Assembly (NCBI RefSeq): GCF_001619955.1
Contig: NZ_LQQO01000001.1
Coordinates: 434,001-498,000, forward strand
Reading direction: 5' to 3'
Source: Sphingomonas hankookensis
Lineage (GTDB): Bacteria > Pseudomonadota > Alphaproteobacteria > Sphingomonadales > Sphingomonadaceae
Length of the DNA stretch: 64,000 bases
Part shown: positions 45,688 through 54,562 of the stretch, one piece after another
Layout: every line of letters starts with the position of its first letter
Numbering within the stretch: position 1 is the stretch's first letter
The notes under the pieces: model-generated
What the model was told of the DNA's origin: nothing
Database searches by the model: none
What the model saw: the letters and a program-made list of their open reading frames with translations, nothing else
Program-made: the position numbers and the translations under genes

Positions 45688-47880
45688 CGATACCCGACCG
45701 GACCGCCGGCTGGCCAATCCGCTGGATCTTCATGACCACGATCCTCGCCGGATCGTTCCTGCTGTTCCTCGTGCAGCCGATGGTCGCGCGCATGGCGTTG
45801 CCGCAGCTGGGCGGCGCGCCGGCGGTGTGGAATTCGGCGATGCTGGTGTACCAGGCGCTGCTGCTCGGCGGCTATGCCTATGCCCATCTGCTCGGCAAGC
45901 TGATGCCCAAGGCGCAGGCGGCGGTGCATATTCTCGTCCTGCTCTGCGCGGCGGTGTGGTTGCCGATCGGAGTCAATTCGACTCCGACGCCGACCGGGGT
46001 AGAACCGGCGCTGTGGACGCCGTGGCTGCTGACCGCCTCGATCGGCCCGCTGTTCTTCGCCGTGTCGGCACAGGCGCCGCTGCTGCAACGCTGGTTCGCC
46101 TTTGTCTGTCCCGGCCGCGACCCCTATGCGCTCTATGCCGCGTCGAATGTCGGCAGCTTTGCCGGGCTGCTGGCCTAATCCGCTGCTGGTCGAACCTCTG
46201 CTGCCGGTTCGGGCGCAGAGCTGGGGCTGGAGCATCGGCTATGTGCTGCTGTTCGTGCTGGTGATCGGCTGCGGATGGCTGTTGCCGCATCGCCGTGAAC
46301 AGGCGGTCCCGCTGGACAAGGGCGAAGCACCGGGCACGCGGCGCGTGCTGCACTGGATCGTGCTGGCGCTGGTGCCGTCGGGACTGATGCTCGCGACCTC
46401 GACCTTCCTGACGACCGACATCGTGGCAGTGCCGTTGCTGTGGGTATTGCCGCTGGGGCTGTATCTGCTCAGCTTCACCGTGGCGTTCGCCGCGCGGCGG
46501 GGGCTGGCCGATGCAATCGCTCGCTACGCACCGATCACGATCCTCGTGTTCGGCGGGATGATGATCGGCGGGCATCACGACTTTCCGCTGCTCAGTGCAC
46601 TGGCCGCGCTGATGCTGCTGTTTGCGGTCTCGGTCACGCTCCATGCGCACATGTATGCGTTGCGGCCGGCGCCGGGTCGGTTGACTGGCTTCTATCTCGC
46701 CATGTCGGTCGGCGGGGCGTTGGGCGGGGTATTCGCCGGGCTGATCGCGCCGGTCCTGTTCGACTGGACCTATGAATATCCGCTGCTGATCCTGGCCGCG
46801 GGCATGCTCGCGCCGCTGCCGTTTCTGCTGCCGGCGACCCAGCGTCTGTGGGAAACGGGCGGGGTGAAGCTGCGCGTCGCGGTGATCCTGATCATCGGCG
46901 TGCTGGTCGCCATGGGTATGACCAATCCCGGCGGGATGCTCGGCGCCAAGCCCGATGCGGTCGCGTTTTTCGGGATCGTCGCGGTCGGACTGTTCGCAAT
47001 CGGTGCGCGCGCGCCGTTCGTCTTCGCGCTTGCCGCCGCGCTGTTCCTGTTCGGCGGCTATCGCGCGATCGCGTTGTCGCTGGAGCCGGGTGCGCGAACG
47101 CGGAGCTATTTCGGCGTCTACACGATCATGCGGGGGCAAGGCGTCAACGAACTCCAGCACGGCACGACGCTGCACGGTATCCAGCTGACCGGGTCGCCGG
47201 AGCGGGAACGGACGCCGACGACCTATTATGTGCGGGGCTCGGGCGTGGGTGAGGCGTTGCGCGCGGCCCCGTCGCTCTACGGCCCGGCGGCGCGGATCGG
47301 CATTGTCGGCCTCGGGACCGGGACGCTCGCCTGCTATGCGCAGCCGGGACAGCATTGGCGCTTCTATGAGATCGATCCGGTCGTAGTGCGGATTGCGCGC
47401 GACTCCGGTGCCTTCACCTTCCTGCGGCGTTGTGCACCCAGTGCGCAGATCGTAGTCGGCGACGCGCGGTTGAGCCTATCGCAGGAGCCGGCAGGCAACC
47501 TCGACCTGCTGGCGCTCGACGCCTTTTCGTCCGACGCCGTGCCGATGCACCTGATGACGCGCGAGGCGTTCGAGACTTACGGCCGGGTGCTCGGGCGGCG
47601 CGGGCTGCTGCTGGTCCATGTGTCGAACCGCTATCTCGACCTGGGCCCGGTCGTCGCGCGGACGGCGGGTGGATGGATGGCGGCGCAGCTGCCCTATCAG
47701 CCCAAATCATCCGACCCGGCCGAAACCGGTTCGCTGTGGATCGCGCTGACCCGCGATCCGGAAGTGCTGGGCACGCTGCTGACGTCGGGTGGGGATTGGG
47801 AACCGTTGCCAGTGACCGACACCGCGCCATGGACCGACGACTATGCGTCGATCCTGCCGGTCCTGCGCGCGCTGCAATAG
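45684..47880 (+). pseudogene. Fused MFS-like/spermidine synthase-like membrane protein, frameshifted
   Basis: The first frame (GTG 45684, GTGA overlap with the acetyltransferase) encodes membrane helices and stops at TAA 46176-46178 after NVGSFAGLLA. A second frame continues at once with PLLVEPLLPVRAQSWGW, then more membrane helices and a C-terminal spermidine-synthase-like Rossmann domain (IGIVGLGTGTLACYA, FYEIDPVV, VVGDARLSLS, LDAFSSDAVPMHL). Removing one A from the AA at 46177-46178 turns TAAT into TAT and restores a continuous protein of about 731 residues reading LLAYPLLVEPLL. Both halves keep coding character, so this is a recent frameshift or a sequencing error. Function unknown; not a demonstrated polyamine synthase. 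Confidence 0.85.
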
Positions 47881-48375
47881 TTATTTGAGGCGTGCGTTGA
47901 GCGACGCAATGGTGGCGCGCTGTTCGGTCGAGGCGGCGTTCGCCTTGGCCAGTGCGGCATCAAGCGCCGGGTAGGGCGGGGCGCCGGCCGCCGCCCGATC
48001 GATCGCTAGGCGTTCGAGTTCGGCCAGCGGCACGTCGATCGCCGTCCGTGCGACGTCCAGTTCGGCGAGCGCCACCTGCGCGCCCAGCCAGCGCTCGCTG
48101 CCCTCCGCGGTGCCCGCGGCGGCATTGACGGTCTTCCCTACCCGGGCCGCCGCCGCATCGAAGGCGCTTTTCGCGCCGGTGACCTCGCGGGTCAGCGTCG
48201 CGATCTTGGCGTCGAGCGCGGCGTCGGGCGTCGCCACCGGGACCGGGCGAACCGGTTCGGCCAGGCTGATCTTTTCGATCGGGCGCGGCAGCAGCGAGGG
48301 ATAATCCCCCGCCGGCGCGGCGCAGGCCGACAACAGGGCGGCGGGCAGGACGAGCGGGATCGCGGAGCGGGTCAT
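47881..48375 (-). CDS. Putative lipoprotein with coiled-coil character
   Basis: A 164-residue protein starting at the ATG at 48375. The signal peptide ends in a lipobox (LPAALLSAC), followed by a Pro-rich linker and an Ala-rich helical region (about 55-160) with regular heptad-like spacing (LDAKIATLTREVTGAKSAFDAA). I do not recognise a family. Its stop codon directly abuts the stop of the converging frameshifted gene. Confidence 0.65.
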   Translation of the reverse strand: MTRSAIPLVLPAALLSACAAPAGDYPSLLPRPIEKISLAEPVRPVPVATPDAALDAKIATLTREVTGAKSAFDAAAARVGKTVNAAAGTAEGSERWLGAQVALAELDVARTAIDVPLAELERLAIDRAAAGAPPYPALDAALAKANAASTEQRATIASLNARLK

Positions 48376-48458
48376 GGCCCACCGATACCCATGCAAAAAA
48401 ATTGACACAACGGGGTTGCCAGCCGGGGAGGTGGCCTGTAGCAGGCGACCTCCACCGG

Positions 48459-48535
48459 GCACCCGTAGCTCAGCTGGATAGAGCATCAGACTACGAATCT
48501 GAGGGTCGGACGTTCGAATCGTTCCGGGTGCGCCA
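48459..48535 (+). tRNA. tRNA-Arg (anticodon ACG), copy 1
   Basis: A 77-nt cloverleaf: acceptor GCACCCG/CGGGTGC, discriminator G, encoded CCA, anticodon loop CTACGAA giving ACG (A34 normally deaminated to inosine to read CGU/CGC/CGA). Identical to the copy at 48672. Confidence 0.95.
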
Positions 48536-48538
48536 TGG

Positions 48539-48580
48539 AAAACCCCGCCATGTCATGCGACTTGGCGGGGTTTTCTTTGT
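48539..48580 (+). terminator. Rho-independent terminator of tRNA-Arg copy 1
   Basis: AAAACCCCGCCA (48539-48550) pairs with TGGCGGGGTTTT (48563-48574), followed by CTTTGT. Confidence 0.85.
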
Positions 48581-48671
48581 CCGGACGGCATGACGTTCGG
48601 CGGCATGAAATTTCCCTGCCGAACCGACTTGCCAGACCGGAAAAGCCTCTCTAACAGGCGGCCTCCACCGG

Positions 48672-48748
48672 GCACCCGTAGCTCAGCTGGATAGAGCATC
48701 AGACTACGAATCTGAGGGTCGGACGTTCGAATCGTTCCGGGTGCGCCA
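48672..48748 (+). tRNA. tRNA-Arg (anticodon ACG), copy 2
   Basis: A 77-nt tRNA with encoded CCA, identical to copy 1 at 48459-48535. Confidence 0.95.
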
Positions 48749-48751
48749 TGG

Positions 48752-48793
48752 AAAACCCCGCCAGGTCATGCGACTTGGCGGGGTTTTCTTTGT
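48752..48793. terminator. Rho-independent terminator of tRNA-Arg copy 2, probably bidirectional
   Basis: The same 12-bp stem as copy 1 (48752-48763 with 48776-48787). The A-run on the left gives a T-run on the - strand, so it can also end the leftward GH43 gene, whose stop is 5 bp away. Confidence 0.8.
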
Positions 48794-48797
48794 CGGC

Positions 48798-50438
48798 TTA
48801 TCGTTGGTAGGCGTAGGGGCCGACGACCGTACCCGTGAACCCTCCCGCCATGCGCGTGCTGAGGAAGCGGATATCGACATCCTTGACCAGCGTAGTGCGC
48901 TTGCCACCGATTGCATAATCGACCGCCATCGTCCCGCGATCCGCGCGCAGCGTCAGCGTGACGGGACCCGTGCCGGTAAGCGGTGCGCTCGCCACCAGCT
49001 GCTCGGTGCCCTTGGCGCGGGTGTAGAGCGCGATCACCGGCTTGCCGGCGAGGCGGGTAATGCCGAAGAACAGATAGCTTTCGTCGCTCTGCATCGCGAC
49101 CAGCCCGGCGCGGTCGCCGTCCCGACGCGGCGAGAAGCGGACGGTCGTCGCCATCGTCGCGATATGATGCTGCTGACGCCGTCCGACAAAGCCGGGCACG
49201 CCATTCTGGTCGCCGATCGCCGCACCGCCATCGATCAGCAGGTCGCCGCCGGCAAGGCGATAGACGGGGGCCTTGGGCGTGCGGACGCCGATCCACTGCA
49301 TCGCGAGCTTCGAACCATCGAACTCGTCGACATAGCCGAAATCGCCGCTGGTCGGCAGCTTCGGCGCAGGCTGGCTCGGCAGTTTGGGGCGATCGGCGAC
49401 GAACGGTACGCGCTGTCCGGCAGGCAGGATCGTCGGCCAGCCATCCTTCCACGTTACCGGCAGCAGGAACGTCTCGCGCCCGATATTATAATAGTCGTCG
49501 CCATACGGTCGCACCGCGAGGAAGGTCGCCCACCAGTCGCCATTCTGCGTCTGCACCAGCTCCGCATGGCCCGCTGCCGAGATCGGGTCGGCGCGATCGT
49601 TCGGCAGGTCGCGCTGCGTCAGGATCGGATTGCCGCTCCACGGCACGAACGGCCCACGCAGTTCCTTCGACCGGAACACGACCTGCGAATGATTGACGCT
49701 CGTCCCGCCTTCGGCCGCGGTCAGATAATACCAGCCGTCCTTCCGGAAGATATGCGGTCCTTCGATCCACACCGGCTTCTTCGACAGGTCGACGCCGCCA
49801 TTGATGAGTTGGGTCGATTCACCCACCATCTTGCCCGCGCGCCAGTCATATTCCTGGATCCAGATCGCACGGTGGCCGTCATAGCGCGGCGGTTCGTTCG
49901 GTGCGCGGTTGTTGACGATATAGGCTCGGTCGTTCTCCCAATAGATCGATGGGTCGATGCCCTCGAACGGCAGCCAAATCGGGTTCGACCACGGGCCCTT
50001 AGGGTCCTTGGCGGTGATGACGAAGTTGCCGCGACACTGGACGCAGGTGTTGACGATGTAAAAGGTGCCATCGTGGTAGCTGATGTCCGGTGCGAAGACC
50101 GCTTCGGACACCCGCCGCCCGCTGAAATCCAGCTGTTCGGGCCGGTCGATCGCGTTGGCGATCTGCGTCCAGTTCACCAGGTCGCGCGAATGGAAGATCG
50201 GCAGGCCTGGATAATGGGCGAAGGACGACAAAGCGAGATAATAGTCGTCGCCCACCCGGATCACCGACGGATCGGGATAATAGCCCGACAGGATCGGGTT
50301 GCGATACTGGTTCGGACCCGGCGTGGCGCGCTCGACGCTGCGGCCGTCATAGGTGAAGCGGCTGAACCGGGCTGGCTCGGCCATGGCGGTGCCGATGCTA
50401 GCGGTCAGCAGCAGGCCGGTCATCAGGGTGCGGAACAT
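48798..50438 (-). CDS. Exported GH43 glycoside hydrolase (beta-xylosidase/arabinofuranosidase type)
   Basis: A 546-residue protein with a signal peptide (MFRTLMTGLLLTASIGTAMA). The five-bladed GH43 propeller shows the catalytic base Asp in YYPDPSVIRVGDDYYL, the pKa-modulating Asp in GIDPSIYWE and the general acid Glu in WIEGPHIFRKDGWYYL. A C-terminal beta-sandwich (about 355-546) follows, as in xylan-active members. It should act on xylose- or arabinose-containing side chains in the periplasm. It is the last gene in the leftward run of three glycosidases, starting 25 bp after the GH27 stop. Confidence 0.88.
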   Translation of the reverse strand: MFRTLMTGLLLTASIGTAMAEPARFSRFTYDGRSVERATPGPNQYRNPILSGYYPDPSVIRVGDDYYLALSSFAHYPGLPIFHSRDLVNWTQIANAIDRPEQLDFSGRRVSEAVFAPDISYHDGTFYIVNTCVQCRGNFVITAKDPKGPWSNPIWLPFEGIDPSIYWENDRAYIVNNRAPNEPPRYDGHRAIWIQEYDWRAGKMVGESTQLINGGVDLSKKPVWIEGPHIFRKDGWYYLTAAEGGTSVNHSQVVFRSKELRGPFVPWSGNPILTQRDLPNDRADPISAAGHAELVQTQNGDWWATFLAVRPYGDDYYNIGRETFLLPVTWKDGWPTILPAGQRVPFVADRPKLPSQPAPKLPTSGDFGYVDEFDGSKLAMQWIGVRTPKAPVYRLAGGDLLIDGGAAIGDQNGVPGFVGRRQQHHIATMATTVRFSPRRDGDRAGLVAMQSDESYLFFGITRLAGKPVIALYTRAKGTEQLVASAPLTGTGPVTLTLRADRGTMAVDYAIGGKRTTLVKDVDIRFLSTRMAGGFTGTVVGPYAYQR

Positions 50439-50463
50439 CGATCGCTCTTTCGTTGGCAGGAGT

Positions 50464-51813
50464 TCAGGCGCGGTCAAGGCGGAACAGCGCGGCGCCATGC
50501 GGCGGCACGTCGGCCTCGACCCGGTCGGCAACCGTCCCGATGTCCCGCCGGGCCCACAGGTCGCGCACCCGCACCGACTCGCGCAGGTCGAGCCAGCGCA
50601 GGTCGACGCCCGGCCGCGACGGCTTGTCGCCCGGATTGAACAGCGCGAGATAGGTCGACCCGGTTGGACTGCGTGCGGTCCAGGCGCGCATGCCGTCCTG
50701 GACATGCAGGGGGCGGTTGGCCGAACTGCTCTGGTTGACGGCGATGACCTCCGGATTGGTCAGCAGGTCGAGCGTGGCCGCGTCGAGATGGCGCAGGTCG
50801 CCGCCCATGATGAGCGGCGACCGGGCAATCGACCACAGCGTCATCAGCGTACGCTGTTCGGCCGGCGTGAACTTGGTGTCGCGCTGCCCTAGTGCCAGTC
50901 GGCCGAGCGGCAGCATGTCGGCATCGGGCCAGCCCCCGGGCCCCGCGAAACGCTGCCAATTCTCCAGGCGGACGAACTGCGCGTCGAGCAGTGGCCATTC
51001 GTCCCAGAAATCGTCGCTGATCCGCCACATCTGCGCATGCGCCCAGACATGGTCGGCACTGGCGAGCGGGGTTTCGCCCGGCGACAGGCTCAGCAGGATC
51101 GGGCGGCCGGAACGGCCGATCGCCTTTGCCGCCCCCTCGATCTCCGGCGCGTGCGAGTCATAGGGACGGCTCATATCGTCCATTTTGACCAGATCGACGC
51201 CCCAGTCGGCATATTGCGCGAACACGCTGTCGTAATAGGCCTGCGCAGCGGGATGGCGCATGTCGACGCCGTACATGTCGCTGTTCCACGAACAGATACT
51301 GGTTTGGTCGGCAATGTCCTGCGCGCGATACCGGGTGCCCAGGATCGGGAGGTTGCGCCGTACCGCTTCGCGCGGGATGCCGCGCATCAAATGGATGCCG
51401 AATTGCAGCCCCATCGCGTGCACCCGGTCGGCGATCGATCGAAAGCCCCGGCCATCGGCTGCGGACGGGAAGCGCTTGGGATCGGGTTGCAGCCGGCCAT
51501 ACGCATCCAGCACCGGCACTGCATCCGCGCGATAGGCATAGCCGGTCGCACCCGGTTCGTACCACTGGATGTCGATGGTGAAGATCGAATAGCCCGCCGG
51601 CAACAACCGGTCGCGCATGATCGTGGCGGTTTCCATCGCCTGCGCTTCGGTGATGGTCGTCGCGAAGCTGTTCCAGCTGTTCCAGCCCATCGGCGGTGTC
51701 TGCGCCAGCTTCGGCTTCTCCCGGGGCGCTGCCGTCGCGCCGACGGACCCGGCGAGAACCGGAACGGTGGCGGCGCCGACGAGAAGGCTGCGGCGGGTAA
51801 TGTCTGATGCCAC
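50464..51813 (-). CDS. Exported GH27 glycoside hydrolase (alpha-galactosidase type)
   Basis: A 449-residue GH27 protein. The family start TPPMGWNSWNSF follows a signal with a twin-arginine look (DITRRSLLVGAATVPVLAG). The nucleophile Asp is in DLVKMDDMSRP and the acid/base Asp in MWRISDDFWDEW; the C-terminal antiparallel beta domain ends the protein. GH27 includes alpha-galactosidases and beta-L-arabinopyranosidases, and the latter would fit the GH43 neighbours. I start at GTG 51813, which has GGAG 8 nt upstream; a GTG at 51852 overlapping the upstream stop lacks a ribosome site. Confidence 0.88.
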   Translation of the reverse strand: MASDITRRSLLVGAATVPVLAGSVGATAAPREKPKLAQTPPMGWNSWNSFATTITEAQAMETATIMRDRLLPAGYSIFTIDIQWYEPGATGYAYRADAVPVLDAYGRLQPDPKRFPSAADGRGFRSIADRVHAMGLQFGIHLMRGIPREAVRRNLPILGTRYRAQDIADQTSICSWNSDMYGVDMRHPAAQAYYDSVFAQYADWGVDLVKMDDMSRPYDSHAPEIEGAAKAIGRSGRPILLSLSPGETPLASADHVWAHAQMWRISDDFWDEWPLLDAQFVRLENWQRFAGPGGWPDADMLPLGRLALGQRDTKFTPAEQRTLMTLWSIARSPLIMGGDLRHLDAATLDLLTNPEVIAVNQSSSANRPLHVQDGMRAWTARSPTGSTYLALFNPGDKPSRPGVDLRWLDLRESVRVRDLWARRDIGTVADRVEADVPPHGAALFRLDRA

Positions 51814-51848
51814 GTCGGTTGCTCCGGTCAGTCGTGGAAGGAAGTCGC

Positions 51849-53411
51849 TCACCGCGCCGCGCGCAGCGTGAAGCGGTCGATGTCGAGATAGCCGTTACCC
51901 GGCTTGGCGTTGTAGCAGGACAGTACCATCTGCTGCCCCTGGAAGGTGCCGGTCCGCCACGCGAAGGCGAGGGGGAACGCCCCGCCCGCCGCCACCCAAC
52001 GCTTCCCGTCGCGACTGTACGACAGACGGCCTTGGTCGGTAGTGAAATCGAGGTCGAGACCGATCCACAGGGTCGACCCGGCAAAGGCTATCGGCGGTGC
52101 CCGATCCTTGACCACCGGCCCCGTCTCGGTACTTTCGATCACGTCCATCGCCAGCCGGGCGGCACCGCGATCGTCGCGGCTGACGGCGAGTGTCGCGCTA
52201 TATTGGCCGAACGTCCCGAAGCCGCAGCGGTCGCCGGCCGCGATACCGCTAATGTCCAGCTTCACCTCCGCCCGGCTGCGCGGACCCTGCGCCTTCTGCG
52301 TCAGCGTGTTGCGCGCCCGCCAGAGGCCGTCCGCCCGGGTCGGGCGCAGCCGAAGGAAGCCGGGCCGCTGGGTCAGCGACCAGCGTGTGTCGTCAGGATT
52401 ATGGTTCCATTGCCATTGCTGCCCCAGTTTCGCCGAGGAAAAGTCGTCGGACGTCGCCGGTTCGGCAAAGGGGAACCCCGCAATCGGCTTGGCCGCCCGC
52501 TCCGGCACGCGGCCCGGTGCGTCGGGCGTGCCCCAGACCGGCCAGTCGTCCTGCCAGAAGACGGGACTGAGGTTCGTCGTCCGTCCGATCGACCCGGCGT
52601 CGAGCATGACGAACCCGACCCATTTGCCGTCGGCGGTATCGACCAGCGCCCCCTGATGCCCGCCGCTGCGATCGTCGACCTGCGGCCGGGTTTCCCATGG
52701 GCCGTACAGGCTGTGGGCGCGCGACACGGTCAGCCCCAGCCGCCGGGGGATCGCGTTGAACAGATAATAATATTGCCCGCGCCGGATGATCTTCGACCCC
52801 TCGGCCCCGGCGTTGTAATGAACCTTGCGGTCGTCGACGACGCGACGCAGGCCGGGGTCGAGCTTCAGCAGGCGGATGGTGCCGTCCGAACCGATCGCGG
52901 TCGCGATATAGGCGGTGCCATCGGGTTCGATGAAAAGGCCGGGGTCGAATGCCTCCCGGTCCAGTTCGTTCATCACCCATGGGCCGCGTGGATCGCGCGA
53001 ACGATAGATGCGCGTGTTCTGCCCGACCGGCGTCACGGCCACATAGAACGTCCCATCGTGATACCGCAGGCTGGCGGCGAACAGTCCCCGCCGATAGGCG
53101 TCTTTGCCATTGTCCAGCCGATAATCGGGACGATCGTCCAGCCGGGGCACGACATGGCTGAACAGCCGCCAGTTTACGAGGTCCTTCGAATGCAGCAGCG
53201 TCAGCCCCGGCGCGTTGGCAAAGGTCGTCGTGACGAAGTAATAATCGCTGCCGACCCGGATGATGTCGGGATCCGGATAATCGGCGAACAGCAACGGGTT
53301 GCGATAGGTGCCATCGCCCTGGTCCGATCGCCAGACCTGCGCCGAAGCGGGGCCGCCCGCCGCCAATGCCATGGCCAGCACGGCCACGCCCGTCATCGTC
53401 CCGCCCCGCAT
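51849..53411 (-). CDS. Exported GH43 glycoside hydrolase (second copy, with C-terminal beta-sandwich)
   Basis: A 520-residue protein with a signal peptide ending GGPASA. Propeller residues are visible: base Asp in DYPDPDIIRVGSDYYF, Asp in EAFDPGLFIEPDGTAY and general acid Glu in GAEGSKIIRRGQYYYL. A concanavalin-like C-terminal domain (about 315-520) resembles that of beta-xylosidases. It differs strongly from the GH43 at 48798, so their specificities are probably complementary. The ATG at 53411 has AGGAGAG 7 nt upstream. It is first in the leftward glycosidase operon. Confidence 0.88.
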   Translation of the reverse strand: MRGGTMTGVAVLAMALAAGGPASAQVWRSDQGDGTYRNPLLFADYPDPDIIRVGSDYYFVTTTFANAPGLTLLHSKDLVNWRLFSHVVPRLDDRPDYRLDNGKDAYRRGLFAASLRYHDGTFYVAVTPVGQNTRIYRSRDPRGPWVMNELDREAFDPGLFIEPDGTAYIATAIGSDGTIRLLKLDPGLRRVVDDRKVHYNAGAEGSKIIRRGQYYYLFNAIPRRLGLTVSRAHSLYGPWETRPQVDDRSGGHQGALVDTADGKWVGFVMLDAGSIGRTTNLSPVFWQDDWPVWGTPDAPGRVPERAAKPIAGFPFAEPATSDDFSSAKLGQQWQWNHNPDDTRWSLTQRPGFLRLRPTRADGLWRARNTLTQKAQGPRSRAEVKLDISGIAAGDRCGFGTFGQYSATLAVSRDDRGAARLAMDVIESTETGPVVKDRAPPIAFAGSTLWIGLDLDFTTDQGRLSYSRDGKRWVAAGGAFPLAFAWRTGTFQGQQMVLSCYNAKPGNGYLDIDRFTLRAAR

Positions 53412-53621
53412 CTTCTCTCCTGACGACGGTGTCTGTTTGCCCGCTATTAGTCTGGGTATTGATGGAAGAAATTGCGGTCAACGGCTATTATCCACAGCGC
53501 TTGGTCGTCTGCCCCGGCCATCGGGCAAGTTCGTCCCGGTGGAGCATCGAAGCACGGTTTGACGACGGCTCCCGCCGTGCCTAGCGTATCGCTTCACTGG
53601 CGCGCGCAAATGCCCGCTCAA

Positions 53622-53637
53622 TATTGGTTATACAATA
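53622..53637. promoter_or_regulatory. Candidate GntR-type operator TATTG-GTTATA-CAATA
   Basis: A 5-bp inverted repeat with a 6-bp spacer in the 281-bp region between the divergent glycosidase operon and the GntR-family gene. It closely resembles the ATTGGTATACCAAT-type sites of the UxuR/ExuR group, which belong to the same FCD subfamily as the adjacent regulator. Part of it (TATACAAT) could instead be a -10 element. Confidence 0.4.
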
Positions 53638-53692
53638 CGATGGCGACATCGGGTGCTCGATGCGGATCGAAGCCGAGGACGAAGGAAACGAC

Positions 53693-54475
53693 GTGAACAC
53701 GGACAGCGCATTGGAGGAAGAAGACATCGTCGCCGCCGAGACGACCGGTGCGTTGGGCGATCACGCCGGATCGTCGCGCAAGGGATCGGGGCGACGCCTC
53801 CGCGGGGCAGTCGCGCATTATCTCGGCACGGCAATCGTGTCCGGCCGGATCGCGCCGGGGGAATTGCTGACCGGCGAAGTTGCCAATGCCGAGGCGCTCG
53901 ACGTGTCGCGCAGCGCCTATCGCGAGGCGGTGCAGGTGCTGACCGCCAAGGGGCTAGTCGAAAGCCGTCCGAAGATCGGCACCCGCGTCCTGCCGCGCCG
54001 CCGCTGGAACTTCCTCGACCCGATGGTCTTGGCGTGGGCGTTCGAGGGGGAACCGAACATCGCCTTTGTCCGCGGGCTGTTCGAACTGCGCTCGGTCGTC
54101 GAGCCGGCGGTGGCGCGACTGGCGGCCGAACGGCGTGACAAGGACGACATCAAGGCGCTGAAGACTGCGCTGGCCGGCATGCGTCGCCATACCCTCGCGA
54201 CCGAAGCCGGTCGGGCGGCGGACCGCGATTTCCACGATGCGCTGATCTTCGCCACCCATAACGAGACGTTCGTGGCGCTGAGCGCCAGTATCGGCGCGGC
54301 AGTGAACTGGACGACGCAGTTCAAACAGCGGCAGCGCGCGCTGCCGCGCGACCCGGTCCCCGATCACGCGCGGGTGTTCGACGCCATCGTGGCGGGCGAC
54401 GCACGGGCGGCGGAAGACGCGATGAACGCTCTGGTGACGCTGGCGCTGGAGGATACCCGCTCGGCGATGGGCTGA
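53693..54475 (+). CDS. FadR/FCD-subfamily GntR transcriptional regulator
   Basis: A 260-residue regulator with an acidic N-terminal extension, a winged helix (LRGAVAHYLGTAIVSGRIAPGELL, then EALDVSRSAYREAVQVLTAKGLVESRPKIGTRV) and an all-helical FCD ligand domain with ADRDFHDALIFATHNE, containing likely metal ligands. FCD regulators sense sugar acids or other carboxylates. It is divergent from the glycosidase operon and upstream of an esterase gene, so it probably controls the island. The GTG at 53693 has GAAGGA 5 nt upstream and is chosen; an ATG at 53660 is the alternative. Confidence 0.85.
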   Translation: MNTDSALEEEDIVAAETTGALGDHAGSSRKGSGRRLRGAVAHYLGTAIVSGRIAPGELLTGEVANAEALDVSRSAYREAVQVLTAKGLVESRPKIGTRVLPRRRWNFLDPMVLAWAFEGEPNIAFVRGLFELRSVVEPAVARLAAERRDKDDIKALKTALAGMRRHTLATEAGRAADRDFHDALIFATHNETFVALSASIGAAVNWTTQFKQRQRALPRDPVPDHARVFDAIVAGDARAAEDAMNALVTLALEDTRSAMG

Positions 54476-54562
54476 TCGCCGACCCGATCCGTACGCGCGG
54501 TGGCTGGCGCAGCTTCGCGGCCTTTGCCATGGTAGCGCTCACACGCGAATCGGGGAGAGGCT

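Larger units (their letters stand above)
48442..48581 (+). repeat. 140-bp direct repeat carrying tRNA-Arg and terminator, copy 1
   Basis: Bases 48442-48581 match 48655-48794 over 140 bp with two differences (A/G at the seventh base; T/G inside the terminator loop). Each unit contains a leader of 17 bp, the whole tRNA-Arg and the terminator. Confidence 0.9.
48655..48794 (+). repeat. 140-bp direct repeat carrying tRNA-Arg and terminator, copy 2
   Basis: Second copy of the unit at 48442-48581. The 73 bp between the copies is unrelated sequence. Confidence 0.9.

Noticed and set aside
48442-48794. tRNA-Arg repeats as attachment sites of an integrated element
   Set aside because: The repeat includes the full tRNA and terminator, only 73 bp lie between copies, and no integrase or cargo is present.
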